DNA from: Desulfobulbaceae bacterium
GTDB lineage: Bacteria > Desulfobacterota > Desulfobulbia > Desulfobulbales > Desulfurivibrionaceae
Length of the DNA: 17,291 nt
NCBI GenBank assembly: GCA_003517965.1
Contig: DOZO01000072.1
Location: 33,291 to 50,581 of the forward strand
Reading direction: 5' to 3'
This document shows, in pieces, positions 1-6,716 of the stretch. Both the position numbers and the translations under genes were made by a program. The notes beneath the pieces were generated by a model that was not told the origin of the DNA, searched no databases, and saw only the letters and a program-made list of their open reading frames with translations. How positions within the stretch are numbered: position 1 is the first letter of the stretch; every line of letters begins with the position of its first letter.

Positions 1-39
1 CACCGTGTTCCGGGATGATGCAATGTCCATTTTTTTACT

Positions 40-67
40 TTTAAACCCTTTTTACCCGGCTTGTCAA
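40..67 (-). promoter_or_regulatory. Possible leftward sigma70-type promoter
   Basis: Read on the minus strand there is a perfect TTGACA at 67-62, a 16-base spacer, and TTTAAA at 45-40 (4 of 6 matches to TATAAT). It would drive a gene lying left of the window and diverging from the tRNA-Leu/tig unit. No coding start for such a gene is visible inside the window, so this is only a sequence match. Confidence 0.3.
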
Positions 68-118
68 GTGGGACTGTGCAGAATGACGAGTCATAAAATG
101 TGAAGAGTGTGTCGTTAT

Positions 119-166
119 TTTCTTAACATCGGGGTAATTTATTTTTTAACAATTTCTTAAATCGGG
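119..166. repeat. Two short direct repeats upstream of the tRNA-Leu promoter
   Basis: TTTCTTAACATCGGG at 119-133 recurs as TTTCTTAAATCGGG at 153-166, one base shorter, with starts 34 bases apart (about three helical turns). The pair lies just upstream of the -35 box at 186-191. A nearby inverted repeat, ATGAC-GA-GTCAT, lies at 83-94. These could be binding sites for a regulator acting on either direction of this intergenic region, or chance in AT-rich DNA. Confidence 0.3.
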
Positions 167-185
167 ACAAGATTGCAAGCGGCCC

Positions 186-214
186 TTGACTGTAAACCTA
201 AAGTTGGTTATTTT
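186..214 (+). promoter_or_regulatory. Promoter of tRNA-Leu (probably also tig)
   Basis: TTGACT at 186-191 (5 of 6 to consensus) and TATTTT at 209-214 (4 of 6) are separated by exactly 17 bases. Transcription would start near 221, a few bases before the tRNA 5' end at 226, as expected for a tRNA promoter. No other convincing promoter is seen before tig, so tig may be transcribed from here. Confidence 0.55.
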
Positions 215-225
215 TCTATGTTCAA

Positions 226-309
226 GCGAGAGTGGCGGAATTGGTAGACGCACTGGTCTTAGGAACCAGCGCCTTTGGTATGGGGGTTCGACTCCCCCCT
301 CTCGCACCA
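226..309 (+). tRNA. tRNA-Leu (anticodon UAG)
   Basis: A class II tRNA. The acceptor strands GCGAGAG (226-232) and CTCTCGC (299-305) pair fully, followed by discriminator A and an encoded CCA (307-309). The anticodon stem CTGGT/ACCAG encloses loop CTTAGGA, giving anticodon TAG at 260-262, which reads CUN leucine codons. The D arm has GGTAGA, there is a leucine-type extended variable region, and the T arm is GGGGG-TTCGACT-CCCCC. The gene is complete, lies about 100 bases before tig, and has no terminator with a T-run after it. Confidence 0.97.
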
Positions 310-410
310 GTAAAAAACAGCTCCTCGGCTCTCATGCCGGGGTACAGGAAGACATCTCATCTATTTTATGGCTGGGTTGTTGAAAATGTTTGAGACAAGG
401 AAGGTGTTGC

Positions 411-1724
411 ATGCAGATAAATATTGAAGATGTAAGTCCGCTTACCAGAAAAATGATTATAACTCTGCCGATAGCGCAGGTTGCCCAGGAGTTGGAGTCC
501 GCTTACAGGAAATTGAACGCTGAGGTTTCTCTGAAAGGGTTTCGCAGGGGTAAGGTGCCTCGGCAGGTGCTGGAGAAAAATTATCGGCCAAAGGTTGAAT
601 ATGAGGTGGCGGAAAAGTTGATTCAGGGCACCTATTTTGACGCTCTTGAGAAAAGTAAGATTGATGCGGTTGTACATCCCGATATCCGGACACAGAAATT
701 TGTTGAGGATGGCACTTTTGTTTATACTGCGGAAGTGGATGTTCGGCCCCAGTTTGAACTGGTTGAATATAAGGGCCTTGAGATTGAACAGATCGCGCTT
801 GAAGTGACTGACGAGGAAATTTCTCAAGAGCTTGAGGCATTGCGCAAGCAGATGGCTCCATTGCAAAGCGTTGAAGATCGCGCCATTGAGACAGGACATC
901 TGGCCGTGGTTGATTTTCAGGGATACCACAATGGTAATCCTATTAAGCAGGTGGTTGGAGAAAATTATTCGATTGATGTGGGTTCCGGTCAGTATGGGAA
1001 AGAGTTTGAAGAAAAACTCCTTGGTTTAAAAAAAGGTGAGGAAGCTTCTCAGGAGACAGATTTTCCGGCAAATTTCGCCAATCCGATCCTGGCAGGCAAG
1101 AAGGTGGAGTTTAAAATCAATGTTAAGGATGTTAAGGAACGTTTGTTGCCTGTTCTTGGTGATGAATTTGCTAAGGAGGTTGGCGATTTTGCCGACCTTG
1201 AGGCGCTCAAGGCTCATATTCGCGAAAAAAAGTTACAGGCCAAGAAGGATGCTCAACGGGGAGATCTTACCGACAAGTTGATGAAGGTGCTGATCGAAAC
1301 CCACGATTTTGAGATTCCACCGCGATTGGTGGCCTATGAAATAGAATCAATGACCAAAGAGTTGGAAGGTAACTTGGAACGGCAGGGGATGACCTTAGAG
1401 TCCGCCGGACTCAACAGGGATGCTCTGGTAGAACAGTATAAACCTGCAGCTCAGGCACGGGTCAAGGGAGATTTTCTTTTGAAGAAGGTTGCGGAAAAGG
1501 AAGGAGTCAAACTGGAAAATGAAGACATTGATAAAGGCTTTCAACGCATTTCTGAACAGTACAACATGCCGATCAGCGAAGTGAAAAAATACTTTTCCAG
1601 CCGGGATGATCTGCTACCCTTTATGGCGGAATTGCTGAACGAAAAAATCTTAAGTTTCCTGCTTGATGCGGCTATCATGAAAATTGTGCCGGCTTCTGCC
1701 CAGGGTATGAGTGATATCAACTAA
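411..1724 (+). CDS. tig: Trigger factor, ribosome-associated chaperone
   Basis: Trigger factor binds at the ribosome exit tunnel next to protein L23 and shields nascent chains; its middle domain is of the FKBP prolyl-isomerase fold. The product is 437 residues, close to the 432 of E. coli. The N-terminal domain carries the ribosome-docking signature GFRRGKVP (residues 43-50). The FKBP-like domain covers roughly 150-250, and a helical C-terminal chaperone domain follows. The ATG at 411 is preferred over an in-frame TTG at 390 because AAGGAAGG lies at 397-404 at good spacing and MQINIED matches the usual family start. It is the first protein gene of the tig-clpP-clpX-lon cluster, 45 bases before clpP. 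No truncation or missing motif is seen. Confidence 0.96.
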   Translation: MQINIEDVSPLTRKMIITLPIAQVAQELESAYRKLNAEVSLKGFRRGKVPRQVLEKNYRPKVEYEVAEKLIQGTYFDALEKSKIDAVVHPDIRTQKFVEDGTFVYTAEVDVRPQFELVEYKGLEIEQIALEVTDEEISQELEALRKQMAPLQSVEDRAIETGHLAVVDFQGYHNGNPIKQVVGENYSIDVGSGQYGKEFEEKLLGLKKGEEASQETDFPANFANPILAGKKVEFKINVKDVKERLLPVLGDEFAKEVGDFADLEALKAHIREKKLQAKKDAQRGDLTDKLMKVLIETHDFEIPPRLVAYEIESMTKELEGNLERQGMTLESAGLNRDALVEQYKPAAQARVKGDFLLKKVAEKEGVKLENEDIDKGFQRISEQYNMPISEVKKYFSSRDDLLPFMAELLNEKILSFLLDAAIMKIVPASAQGMSDIN

Positions 1725-1769
1725 AAGTACAATTTGTTCATTAACAGCCCCTAACTTATTTGAGGATTA

Positions 1770-2396
1770 ATGTTTATGAATCTCGTCCCTATGGTTGTTG
1801 AACAGAGTCCCCGTGGTGAGCGGGCCTATGATATCTACTCCCGGTTGTTAAAAGAACGGATTATTTTTTTGGGTTCGGCCATAAATGACGATATAGCTAA
1901 TATAGTCATTGCCCAGATTCTTTTTTTAGAAGCTGATGATCCAGACAAGGATATCACTTTTTATATCAACTCCCCCGGAGGGGTAGTAACGGCAGGTCTG
2001 GCCATTTATGATACAATGCACTATGTGAAGTGTGATATCGTCACCCTGTGTATGGGGCAGGCGGCTAGCATGGGTGCGGTGCTTCTTGCCGCCGGCACCG
2101 AGGGAAAACGTTATGCGCTGCCGAATTCCCGGATCATGTTGCACCAGCCCATGGGAGGTTTTCAGGGGCAGGCCAGCGATATTGATATTCACGCCAAAGA
2201 AATTTTGAGGATGCGCCAGGCCCTGAACTCCATTCTGGCGCATCATACCAAGCAAAAGCTCAAGAAGATTCAGCTTGACACAGATCGGGATTTTTTCATG
2301 GGAGCCGAGGAAGCCAAGGCCTATGGCATAATTGATAAGGTTCTGGTGCAGCGGACGAATCATGAGGAGGAGAATGGGCATGGCCAAAGATCATAA
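1770..2396 (+). CDS. clpP: ATP-dependent Clp protease proteolytic subunit ClpP
   Basis: ClpP is the serine peptidase that forms the two-ring, 14-subunit chamber into which ClpX feeds unfolded substrates in the cytoplasm. The product is 208 residues. The catalytic triad is visible: Ser100 in GQAASMG, His125 in MLHQP and Asp174 in DTDRDFF, with the same spacing as E. coli Ser97/His122/Asp171. The oxyanion and substrate strand NSPGG is at 67-71. The start is ambiguous: GAGG at 1762-1765 is 4 bases from ATG 1770 and 10 from ATG 1776. Either start removes almost all of the propeptide known from E. coli, since MNLVPMV aligns with the mature end. The 3' end overlaps clpX by 17 bases, implying coupled translation of the two partners. 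Confidence 0.97.
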   Translation: MFMNLVPMVVEQSPRGERAYDIYSRLLKERIIFLGSAINDDIANIVIAQILFLEADDPDKDITFYINSPGGVVTAGLAIYDTMHYVKCDIVTLCMGQAASMGAVLLAAGTEGKRYALPNSRIMLHQPMGGFQGQASDIDIHAKEILRMRQALNSILAHHTKQKLKKIQLDTDRDFFMGAEEAKAYGIIDKVLVQRTNHEEENGHGQRS

Positions 2397-3645
2397 GGGT
2401 ATAACTGAAGTTATCTGTTCTTTTTGCGGCAAAAGTCAGGATGAAGTCAGAAAGCTGATAGCTGGTCCGACGGTGTATATTTGCAACGAGTGCATTGAAC
2501 TGTGCAATGAGATTGTCAGCGAGGATCGGCAGCAGGCGTTGGAATTGCCGCTTGAAGCTTCGAAGCTTAAGCCCCATGATATCAAGGCTCATCTTGATGA
2601 GTATGTGATCGGCCAAGAAAGGGCCAAGAAGGTGCTCGCGGTAGCGGTACATAACCATTACAAACGAATTGAGGCCCAGGAAAGCAGCGATGGCAGTGAG
2701 GTTGAATTGCAGAAAAGCAATATCCTGTTGGTTGGTCCTACCGGATGTGGAAAGACACTTTTGGCTCAGACCCTGGCGAAGATTCTTAATGTTCCCTTTG
2801 CCATGGCAGATGCCACAACTTTGACCGAGGCTGGTTATGTCGGGGAAGATGTGGAGAATATTCTGGTCAATCTGCTTCAGGCTGCGGATCATGATATTCA
2901 GCGGGCCAGTCGCGGGATTATTTATATTGATGAAATAGACAAGATCGCTCGCAAGTCCGATAGCGCTTCCATCACCCGCGATGTTTCCGGCGAAGGGGTG
3001 CAACAGGCTCTGCTGAAGATTATAGAAGGGACGTTGGCCAGCATTCCTCCCAAGGGTGGCCGCAAACATCCTCAGCAGGAATATATCAAGATTGATACCA
3101 CCAATATCCTCTTTATATGTGGAGGGGCCTTTGTTGGGCTTGACGGCGTGATCAAGCAGCGGACCGGCACCAAGTCCATGGGTTTTGGTGCCAAGGTCGT
3201 TGGCAAGCCTAAGAAAGCAGTGGGAGATATTCTTGCTCAGGTTCAGGCTGAAGATTTGCTTCGGTTTGGACTGATTCCAGAATTGGTTGGGCGCTTGCCG
3301 GTGGTGGCGACCATGGAGGAGTTGGATGAGGAGGACATGATTCGCGTGCTACGTTTGCCGAAGAACGCATTGACCAAGCAGTATGAGCGTCTTTTTGCTT
3401 TTGACAATATCCGGCTGCGTTTTACCGAGGGCGCTCTCAAGGCTATCGCCCAGCAGGCGATTAAGAGGAAGTCAGGCGCTCGGGGTTTGAGAACGGTTAT
3501 GGAGCAGGCAATGCTTGATATCATGTACGAATTGCCTTCCAAGGAAAATGTGCGGGAATGTGTGATCAGCGAGCAGGTGGTGCTGAATGGTGATTATCCA
3601 GTGATTTTGTACGATAACGATGTGGAAGCAAAGAAAAGTGCTTGA
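2380..3645 (+). CDS. clpX: ATP-dependent Clp protease ATP-binding subunit ClpX
   Basis: ClpX is the hexameric AAA+ unfoldase that recognises tagged substrates and threads them into ClpP. The product is 421 residues. The N-terminal zinc-binding domain has Cys13, Cys16, Cys35 and Cys38. Walker A is GPTGCGKT at 119-126, followed by the pore loop GYVGED and the Walker B/DExD segment IIYIDEIDK. The ClpP-docking loop reads MGF at 267-269 where E. coli has IGF. The arginine-containing sensor segment KSGARGLR lies near the C terminus. ATG 2380 is chosen over ATG 2374 because AGGAGG (2365-2370) is 9 bases upstream of it but only 3 from the other. The ribosome-binding site lies inside the end of clpP. 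Confidence 0.97.
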   Translation: MAKDHKGITEVICSFCGKSQDEVRKLIAGPTVYICNECIELCNEIVSEDRQQALELPLEASKLKPHDIKAHLDEYVIGQERAKKVLAVAVHNHYKRIEAQESSDGSEVELQKSNILLVGPTGCGKTLLAQTLAKILNVPFAMADATTLTEAGYVGEDVENILVNLLQAADHDIQRASRGIIYIDEIDKIARKSDSASITRDVSGEGVQQALLKIIEGTLASIPPKGGRKHPQQEYIKIDTTNILFICGGAFVGLDGVIKQRTGTKSMGFGAKVVGKPKKAVGDILAQVQAEDLLRFGLIPELVGRLPVVATMEELDEEDMIRVLRLPKNALTKQYERLFAFDNIRLRFTEGALKAIAQQAIKRKSGARGLRTVMEQAMLDIMYELPSKENVRECVISEQVVLNGDYPVILYDNDVEAKKSA

Positions 3646-3701
3646 GCTACCGAATGGCCTTTTAAGCCCATCAAGGGTGTATTTAACATTGCGAGTGTAT
3701 C

Positions 3702-6113
3702 ATGATTGAGTCTGATTCCAAACCGCAAGTTGTTTATCCAATGATGCCCTTGCGGGATATCGTGATTTTCCCTTATATGGTTGCGCCTTTGGTGGTTGGC
3801 AGGGATAGGTCCATAAAAGCGCTTGAAGAGGCTATGGCTAAACGTTCTGAAATTTTTCTGGTTACCCAAAAAGATGCGACCGAGGATGATCCAACCGAGG
3901 AGAGCGTGCATGCGGTGGGAACCGTTGCCACGGTCATGCAACTGCTTCGCTTGCCGGATGGTACGATCAAGGCTTTGATTGAAGGTAAAAGACGCGGTAG
4001 AATCAAAAAGCACCTGTCTAATCCAGAGTATTTTGTGGTGCAGCTTGAAGATAAAGAAGCAGAAGATGAGGGTGGTCTTGAAGCAACCGCTTATGTGCGA
4101 GAAATCCAGACAATTTTAAAGGAATATGTCAAATATAACAAGAAGATGCCGGTCGAGGTTATTAAGTCTTTGGCTCGCATTGAGAGACCAGCAAAATTTG
4201 TGGATGTCCTGGCTGCGCACCTGCCCTTGAATGTTTACGAAAAACAAGGAATTCTGGAGAATTTTTCAGTTGTTGCCCGCTTAGAACAGGTTTTGTCCCT
4301 TATCCATAAGGAAATAGAGATCGCCGAGCTTGAGGAGGTTATCAGGGTTAGGGTGAAGAAAAAAATGGATAAGACCCAGAAGGATTATTTTCTGGCAGAG
4401 CAACTTCGTGCAATTCAGAAAGAAATGGGAAGTGCCTGTGACGTTTCTTCCGAGCTTGAAATGCTGGACAAGGCGATACAGGAAAAACAACTGCCTGAGG
4501 CAGCTCGGGCCAAGTTGGATCAGGAATTCAAGAAGTTGAAGATGATGCCAGCCATGTCGGCTGAGGCTACGGTGGTCCGGAATTATATTGACTGTATTCT
4601 CAGCCTGCCATGGGGAGAAAAAACGGAAGAGAAGATCGATATTCAGGAGGCAGAGGAAATTCTGGCGCAGGATCATCATGGTCTTTTGAAACCCAAAGAA
4701 AGGATTCTCGAATATCTTGCCGTGCAGGCCCAGGTTGAAAAAATAAAGGGGCCGATACTTTGCCTGGTCGGCCCGCCCGGAGTGGGGAAGACCTCGTTGT
4801 GCAAATCTCTGGCTCGGGCCATGGGGCGCAAGTTTGTCCGGCTCTCTCTTGGCGGGGTTCGTGATGAGGCAGAAATTCGCGGCCACCGGCGCACCTATAT
4901 CGGGGCGTTGCCGGGTAAGATTATTCAATCCATGCAGAAAGCGAAAGTCATGAATCCGGTTATCTGCCTTGATGAGGTGGACAAGATGAGCATGGATTTC
5001 CGGGGAGATCCTTCTTCCGCTTTGTTGGAAGTGCTGGACCCGGAACAGAATGTTGCTTTCAACGATCATTATCTTGACTTGGATTATGATCTGTCCGGGG
5101 TTTTTTTTGTGACCACAGCCAACAATCTGCACGCAATTCCTGTCCCCCTTCAAGATCGGATGGAGGTGATCAAACTCAATGGATATACGGAAGAGGATAA
5201 GCTGAATATCGCTCAGGGTTTTCTGGTCCCGAAACAAATGGAGGCCAACGGGTTCGGGCGAGAGGATATTATCTTTAACGATTCTGCGATTTTGGAGATT
5301 GTCAGGAGATACACTCGGGAGGCTGGGGTGCGAAATCTTGAGCGCAGCATTGCCTCGGTTTGTCGCAAGGTAGCCCGGGATCGACAAAAGAAAAAGACGG
5401 ATAAGCGCTATCGGTTGAACGATGTGGCCATTGCCAAATATCTGGGCGGAGCCAGGTACCGGTTCGGTCTGGCTGAGGAACGGGATAAGGTTGGTCTTAC
5501 CACTGGTCTGGCCTGGACCGAGGTGGGAGGTGAGCTGCTGCAGATCGAAACGGCTCTGATGCCTGGTAAAGGGAAGTTAACTGTGACCGGCAAGCTTGGT
5601 GATGTTATGCAGGAATCAGCCCAGGCGGCTTTGAGTTATGTGCGGACCCGGGCTTTGCAACTTGGCCTGTTGCCTGATTTTTATCAGAAACTTGATATTC
5701 ATATCCATGTGCCGGAAGGGGCCATTCCCAAGGATGGCCCGTCTGCCGGGATTACCATGGCGACCTCGATGGTTTCCGCCTTGCTCAAGCTTCCGGTCCG
5801 GAGGGATATCGCCATGACCGGCGAGATTACTCTCCGAGGCAGAATTTTGCCCATTGGCGGGCTTACCGAAAAACTCCTTGCCGCAAGGAGGGGGAATATA
5901 AAACATGTGCTGATTCCCAGGGAAAATGAAGTTGATCTTAACGAGATACCGGCAAAGATACTTAAAGGGCTCACAGTGGAACTGGTTGAGCATGTGGACG
6001 AAGTGTTGTCCAAGGCTTTGGTGCTTCAAGATGGAGAGGTTCTTTTCAAGGATATTCCTTTTGCTGACTTTGGTGTGGATGGAGTGTTGGCTCCGAGCAA
6101 TGTAGCCCACTAA
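3702..6113 (+). CDS. lon: ATP-dependent protease La (Lon)
   Basis: Lon is a cytoplasmic AAA+ serine-lysine protease that degrades misfolded and short-lived regulatory proteins. The product is 803 residues, against 784 in E. coli. The N-terminal LON substrate-binding domain covers about 10-205, then a coiled helical linker. Walker A is GPPGVGKT at 357-364, with Walker B VICLDEVDKM. The protease domain has the catalytic Ser681 in PKDGPSAG and Lys724 in GGLTEKLLAA, matching E. coli Ser679 and Lys722. The start is preceded only by a weak GAG at 3693-3695. It is separated from clpX by 56 bases without a terminator, so it is probably read with clpX, possibly with an extra internal promoter. Confidence 0.97.
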   Translation: MIESDSKPQVVYPMMPLRDIVIFPYMVAPLVVGRDRSIKALEEAMAKRSEIFLVTQKDATEDDPTEESVHAVGTVATVMQLLRLPDGTIKALIEGKRRGRIKKHLSNPEYFVVQLEDKEAEDEGGLEATAYVREIQTILKEYVKYNKKMPVEVIKSLARIERPAKFVDVLAAHLPLNVYEKQGILENFSVVARLEQVLSLIHKEIEIAELEEVIRVRVKKKMDKTQKDYFLAEQLRAIQKEMGSACDVSSELEMLDKAIQEKQLPEAARAKLDQEFKKLKMMPAMSAEATVVRNYIDCILSLPWGEKTEEKIDIQEAEEILAQDHHGLLKPKERILEYLAVQAQVEKIKGPILCLVGPPGVGKTSLCKSLARAMGRKFVRLSLGGVRDEAEIRGHRRTYIGALPGKIIQSMQKAKVMNPVICLDEVDKMSMDFRGDPSSALLEVLDPEQNVAFNDHYLDLDYDLSGVFFVTTANNLHAIPVPLQDRMEVIKLNGYTEEDKLNIAQGFLVPKQMEANGFGREDIIFNDSAILEIVRRYTREAGVRNLERSIASVCRKVARDRQKKKTDKRYRLNDVAIAKYLGGARYRFGLAEERDKVGLTTGLAWTEVGGELLQIETALMPGKGKLTVTGKLGDVMQESAQAALSYVRTRALQLGLLPDFYQKLDIHIHVPEGAIPKDGPSAGITMATSMVSALLKLPVRRDIAMTGEITLRGRILPIGGLTEKLLAARRGNIKHVLIPRENEVDLNEIPAKILKGLTVELVEHVDEVLSKALVLQDGEVLFKDIPFADFGVDGVLAPSNVAH

Positions 6114-6160
6114 CCAAGAGAGTATTTTTGTCTGAAGGTGGGAAGATGGTTGTTTCTCAA

Positions 6161-6224
6161 CGGCCCCTAAGCTGTTATGCAAACAGGTGTAATCAGTCAG
6201 TGTTATGAGCGGCATAAGGGGCTG
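6161..6224 (+). other. Foldable region downstream of lon
   Basis: An 8-base outer helix can form between 6161-6168 and 6217-6224 (CGGCCCCT with AGGGGCTG, one G-T pair). It encloses two small hairpins: CTGTT/AACAG at 6172-6176/6182-6186 and TTATG/CATAA at 6203-6207/6213-6217, the last sharing one base with the outer helix. This would be a small three-way junction. No T-run follows, so it is not a standard terminator. It could be part of the lon 3' end, a processed RNA or chance. Confidence 0.25.
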
Positions 6225-6280
6225 TAAGGAGATGTGCAACAATGTAATGGTTATTTCTTGACGGTTCCTAAGTTTTTTGC

Positions 6281-6310
6281 TTGACGGATTATGGCTGGCA
6301 AGAGTATATC
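6281..6310 (+). promoter_or_regulatory. Promoter of the tRNA-Val/tRNA-Asp pair
   Basis: TTGACG at 6281-6286 (5 of 6) and TATATC at 6305-6310 (4 of 6) are 18 bases apart. Transcription would begin near 6317, about ten bases before the tRNA-Val 5' end at 6328. A second TTGACG lies at 6258-6263 without a fitting -10 box. Confidence 0.55.
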
Positions 6311-6327
6311 TTGCCACACTTCATGTG

Positions 6328-6403
6328 GGGCGAATAGCTCAGCTGGGAGAGCATCGGCCTTACAAGCCGAGGGTCACAGGTTCGATCCCTGTTTCGCCCA
6401 CCA
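6328..6403 (+). tRNA. tRNA-Val (anticodon UAC)
   Basis: The acceptor strands GGGCGAA (6328-6334) and TTCGCCC (6393-6399) pair fully, then discriminator A and encoded CCA (6401-6403). The anticodon stem TCGGC/GCCGA encloses CTTACAA, giving TAC at 6361-6363. The T arm is ACAGG-TTCGATC-CCTGT and the D arm TAGCTCAGCTGGGAGAGC is canonical. It is followed after 5 bases by tRNA-Asp, so the two are co-transcribed. Confidence 0.97.
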
Positions 6404-6408
6404 CAAGA

Positions 6409-6485
6409 GGAGTGGTAGTTCAGTTGGTTAGAATACCGGCCTGTCACGCCGGGGGTCGCGGGTTCGAGCCCCGTCCACTCCGCCA
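6409..6485 (+). tRNA. tRNA-Asp (anticodon GUC)
   Basis: The acceptor strands GGAGTGG (6409-6415) and CCACTCC (6475-6481) pair fully, then discriminator G, the known aspartate identity base, and encoded CCA (6483-6485). The anticodon stem CCGGC/GCCGG encloses CTGTCAC, giving GTC at 6443-6445. The T arm contains GGTTCGAGCC. It is the last gene of the two-tRNA unit and is followed directly by a terminator. Confidence 0.97.
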
Positions 6486-6495
6486 TAAAAAAGAT

Positions 6496-6532
6496 AAAGG
6501 GATTAGCCATTACAGCTAATCCCTTTTTTTTT
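6496..6532 (+). terminator. Intrinsic terminator after tRNA-Asp
   Basis: A perfect 12-base-pair stem (6496-6507 with 6515-6526, core AAGGGATTAGC/GCTAATCCCTT) with a 7-base loop runs into nine T residues at 6524-6532. It ends the tRNA transcript and separates it from the mla operon. The A-run on the 5' side also gives some potential for the reverse direction. Confidence 0.92.
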
Positions 6533-6574
6533 GAGTTGTTGCTCCAGATTGCCGATTTCCTTTAGAGCAAATGC

Positions 6575-6604
6575 TTGACACCTCTTGCGTTTCTTGAGTA
6601 ATCT
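6575..6604 (+). promoter_or_regulatory. Probable promoter of the mla operon
   Basis: A perfect TTGACA at 6575-6580 is followed after 18 bases by TAATCT at 6599-6604, which keeps the three most conserved -10 positions (T1, A2, T6) but only 3 of 6 overall. It lies between the tRNA terminator and the first mla reading frame, giving a leader of about 50 bases before the small reading frame at 6663. Confidence 0.45.
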
Positions 6605-6662
6605 TTATTTTTTGGGAGATGGGGCAAGCTGAGTAATCGCTGAAAGAATGGAGTTTTTTATC

Positions 6663-6716
6663 ATGGTTTATTGCGAAACGTGCTGTTGCAAGAATACCTG
6701 TAAGCGAAGCTTATGA
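6663..6716 (+). CDS. Possible 17-residue Cys-rich leader peptide before mlaE
   Basis: An ATG at 6663 preceded by TGGAG (6649-6653, 9 bases away) opens a frame of 17 residues, MVYCETCCCKNTCKRSL. Five of the 17 residues are cysteine (positions 4, 7, 8, 9 and 13). Its TGA at 6714-6716 overlaps the mlaE start in the arrangement ATGA. mlaE itself has only a weak ribosome-binding site, so ribosomes finishing this peptide could be needed to start mlaE. It may act as a coupling or sensing leader (for cysteine supply, thiol state or metal), or be chance. I know of no family for it; conservation in relatives would decide. Confidence 0.35.
   Translation: MVYCETCCCKNTCKRSL

Noticed and set aside
323..342. 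Hairpin CCTCGGC/GCCGGGG after tRNA-Leu as a terminator
   Set aside because: The 7-pair stem contains a G-T pair and is followed by ACAGG with no T-run, so it should not end transcription by the intrinsic mechanism.
186..383. Plus-strand frame of 65 codons across tRNA-Leu
   Set aside because: It reads through the tRNA gene, which is complete and folds well; a protein there is not credible.
1740..1769. Heat-shock promoter directly before clpP based on CCCCTAAC
   Set aside because: No CTTGAA-like element lies at suitable distance upstream and the -10 match fails after the C-run.
4281..5387. Long minus-strand open frame opposite lon (368 codons)
   Set aside because: It lies wholly antisense to a well-conserved gene with all catalytic motifs, shows no recognisable domain, and is His/Asn/Leu-rich as expected from reversed coding DNA.
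6277..6519. Frames on both strands across the tRNA-Val/tRNA-Asp genes
   Set aside because: They translate tRNA sequence; such artefact proteins are common and not real.
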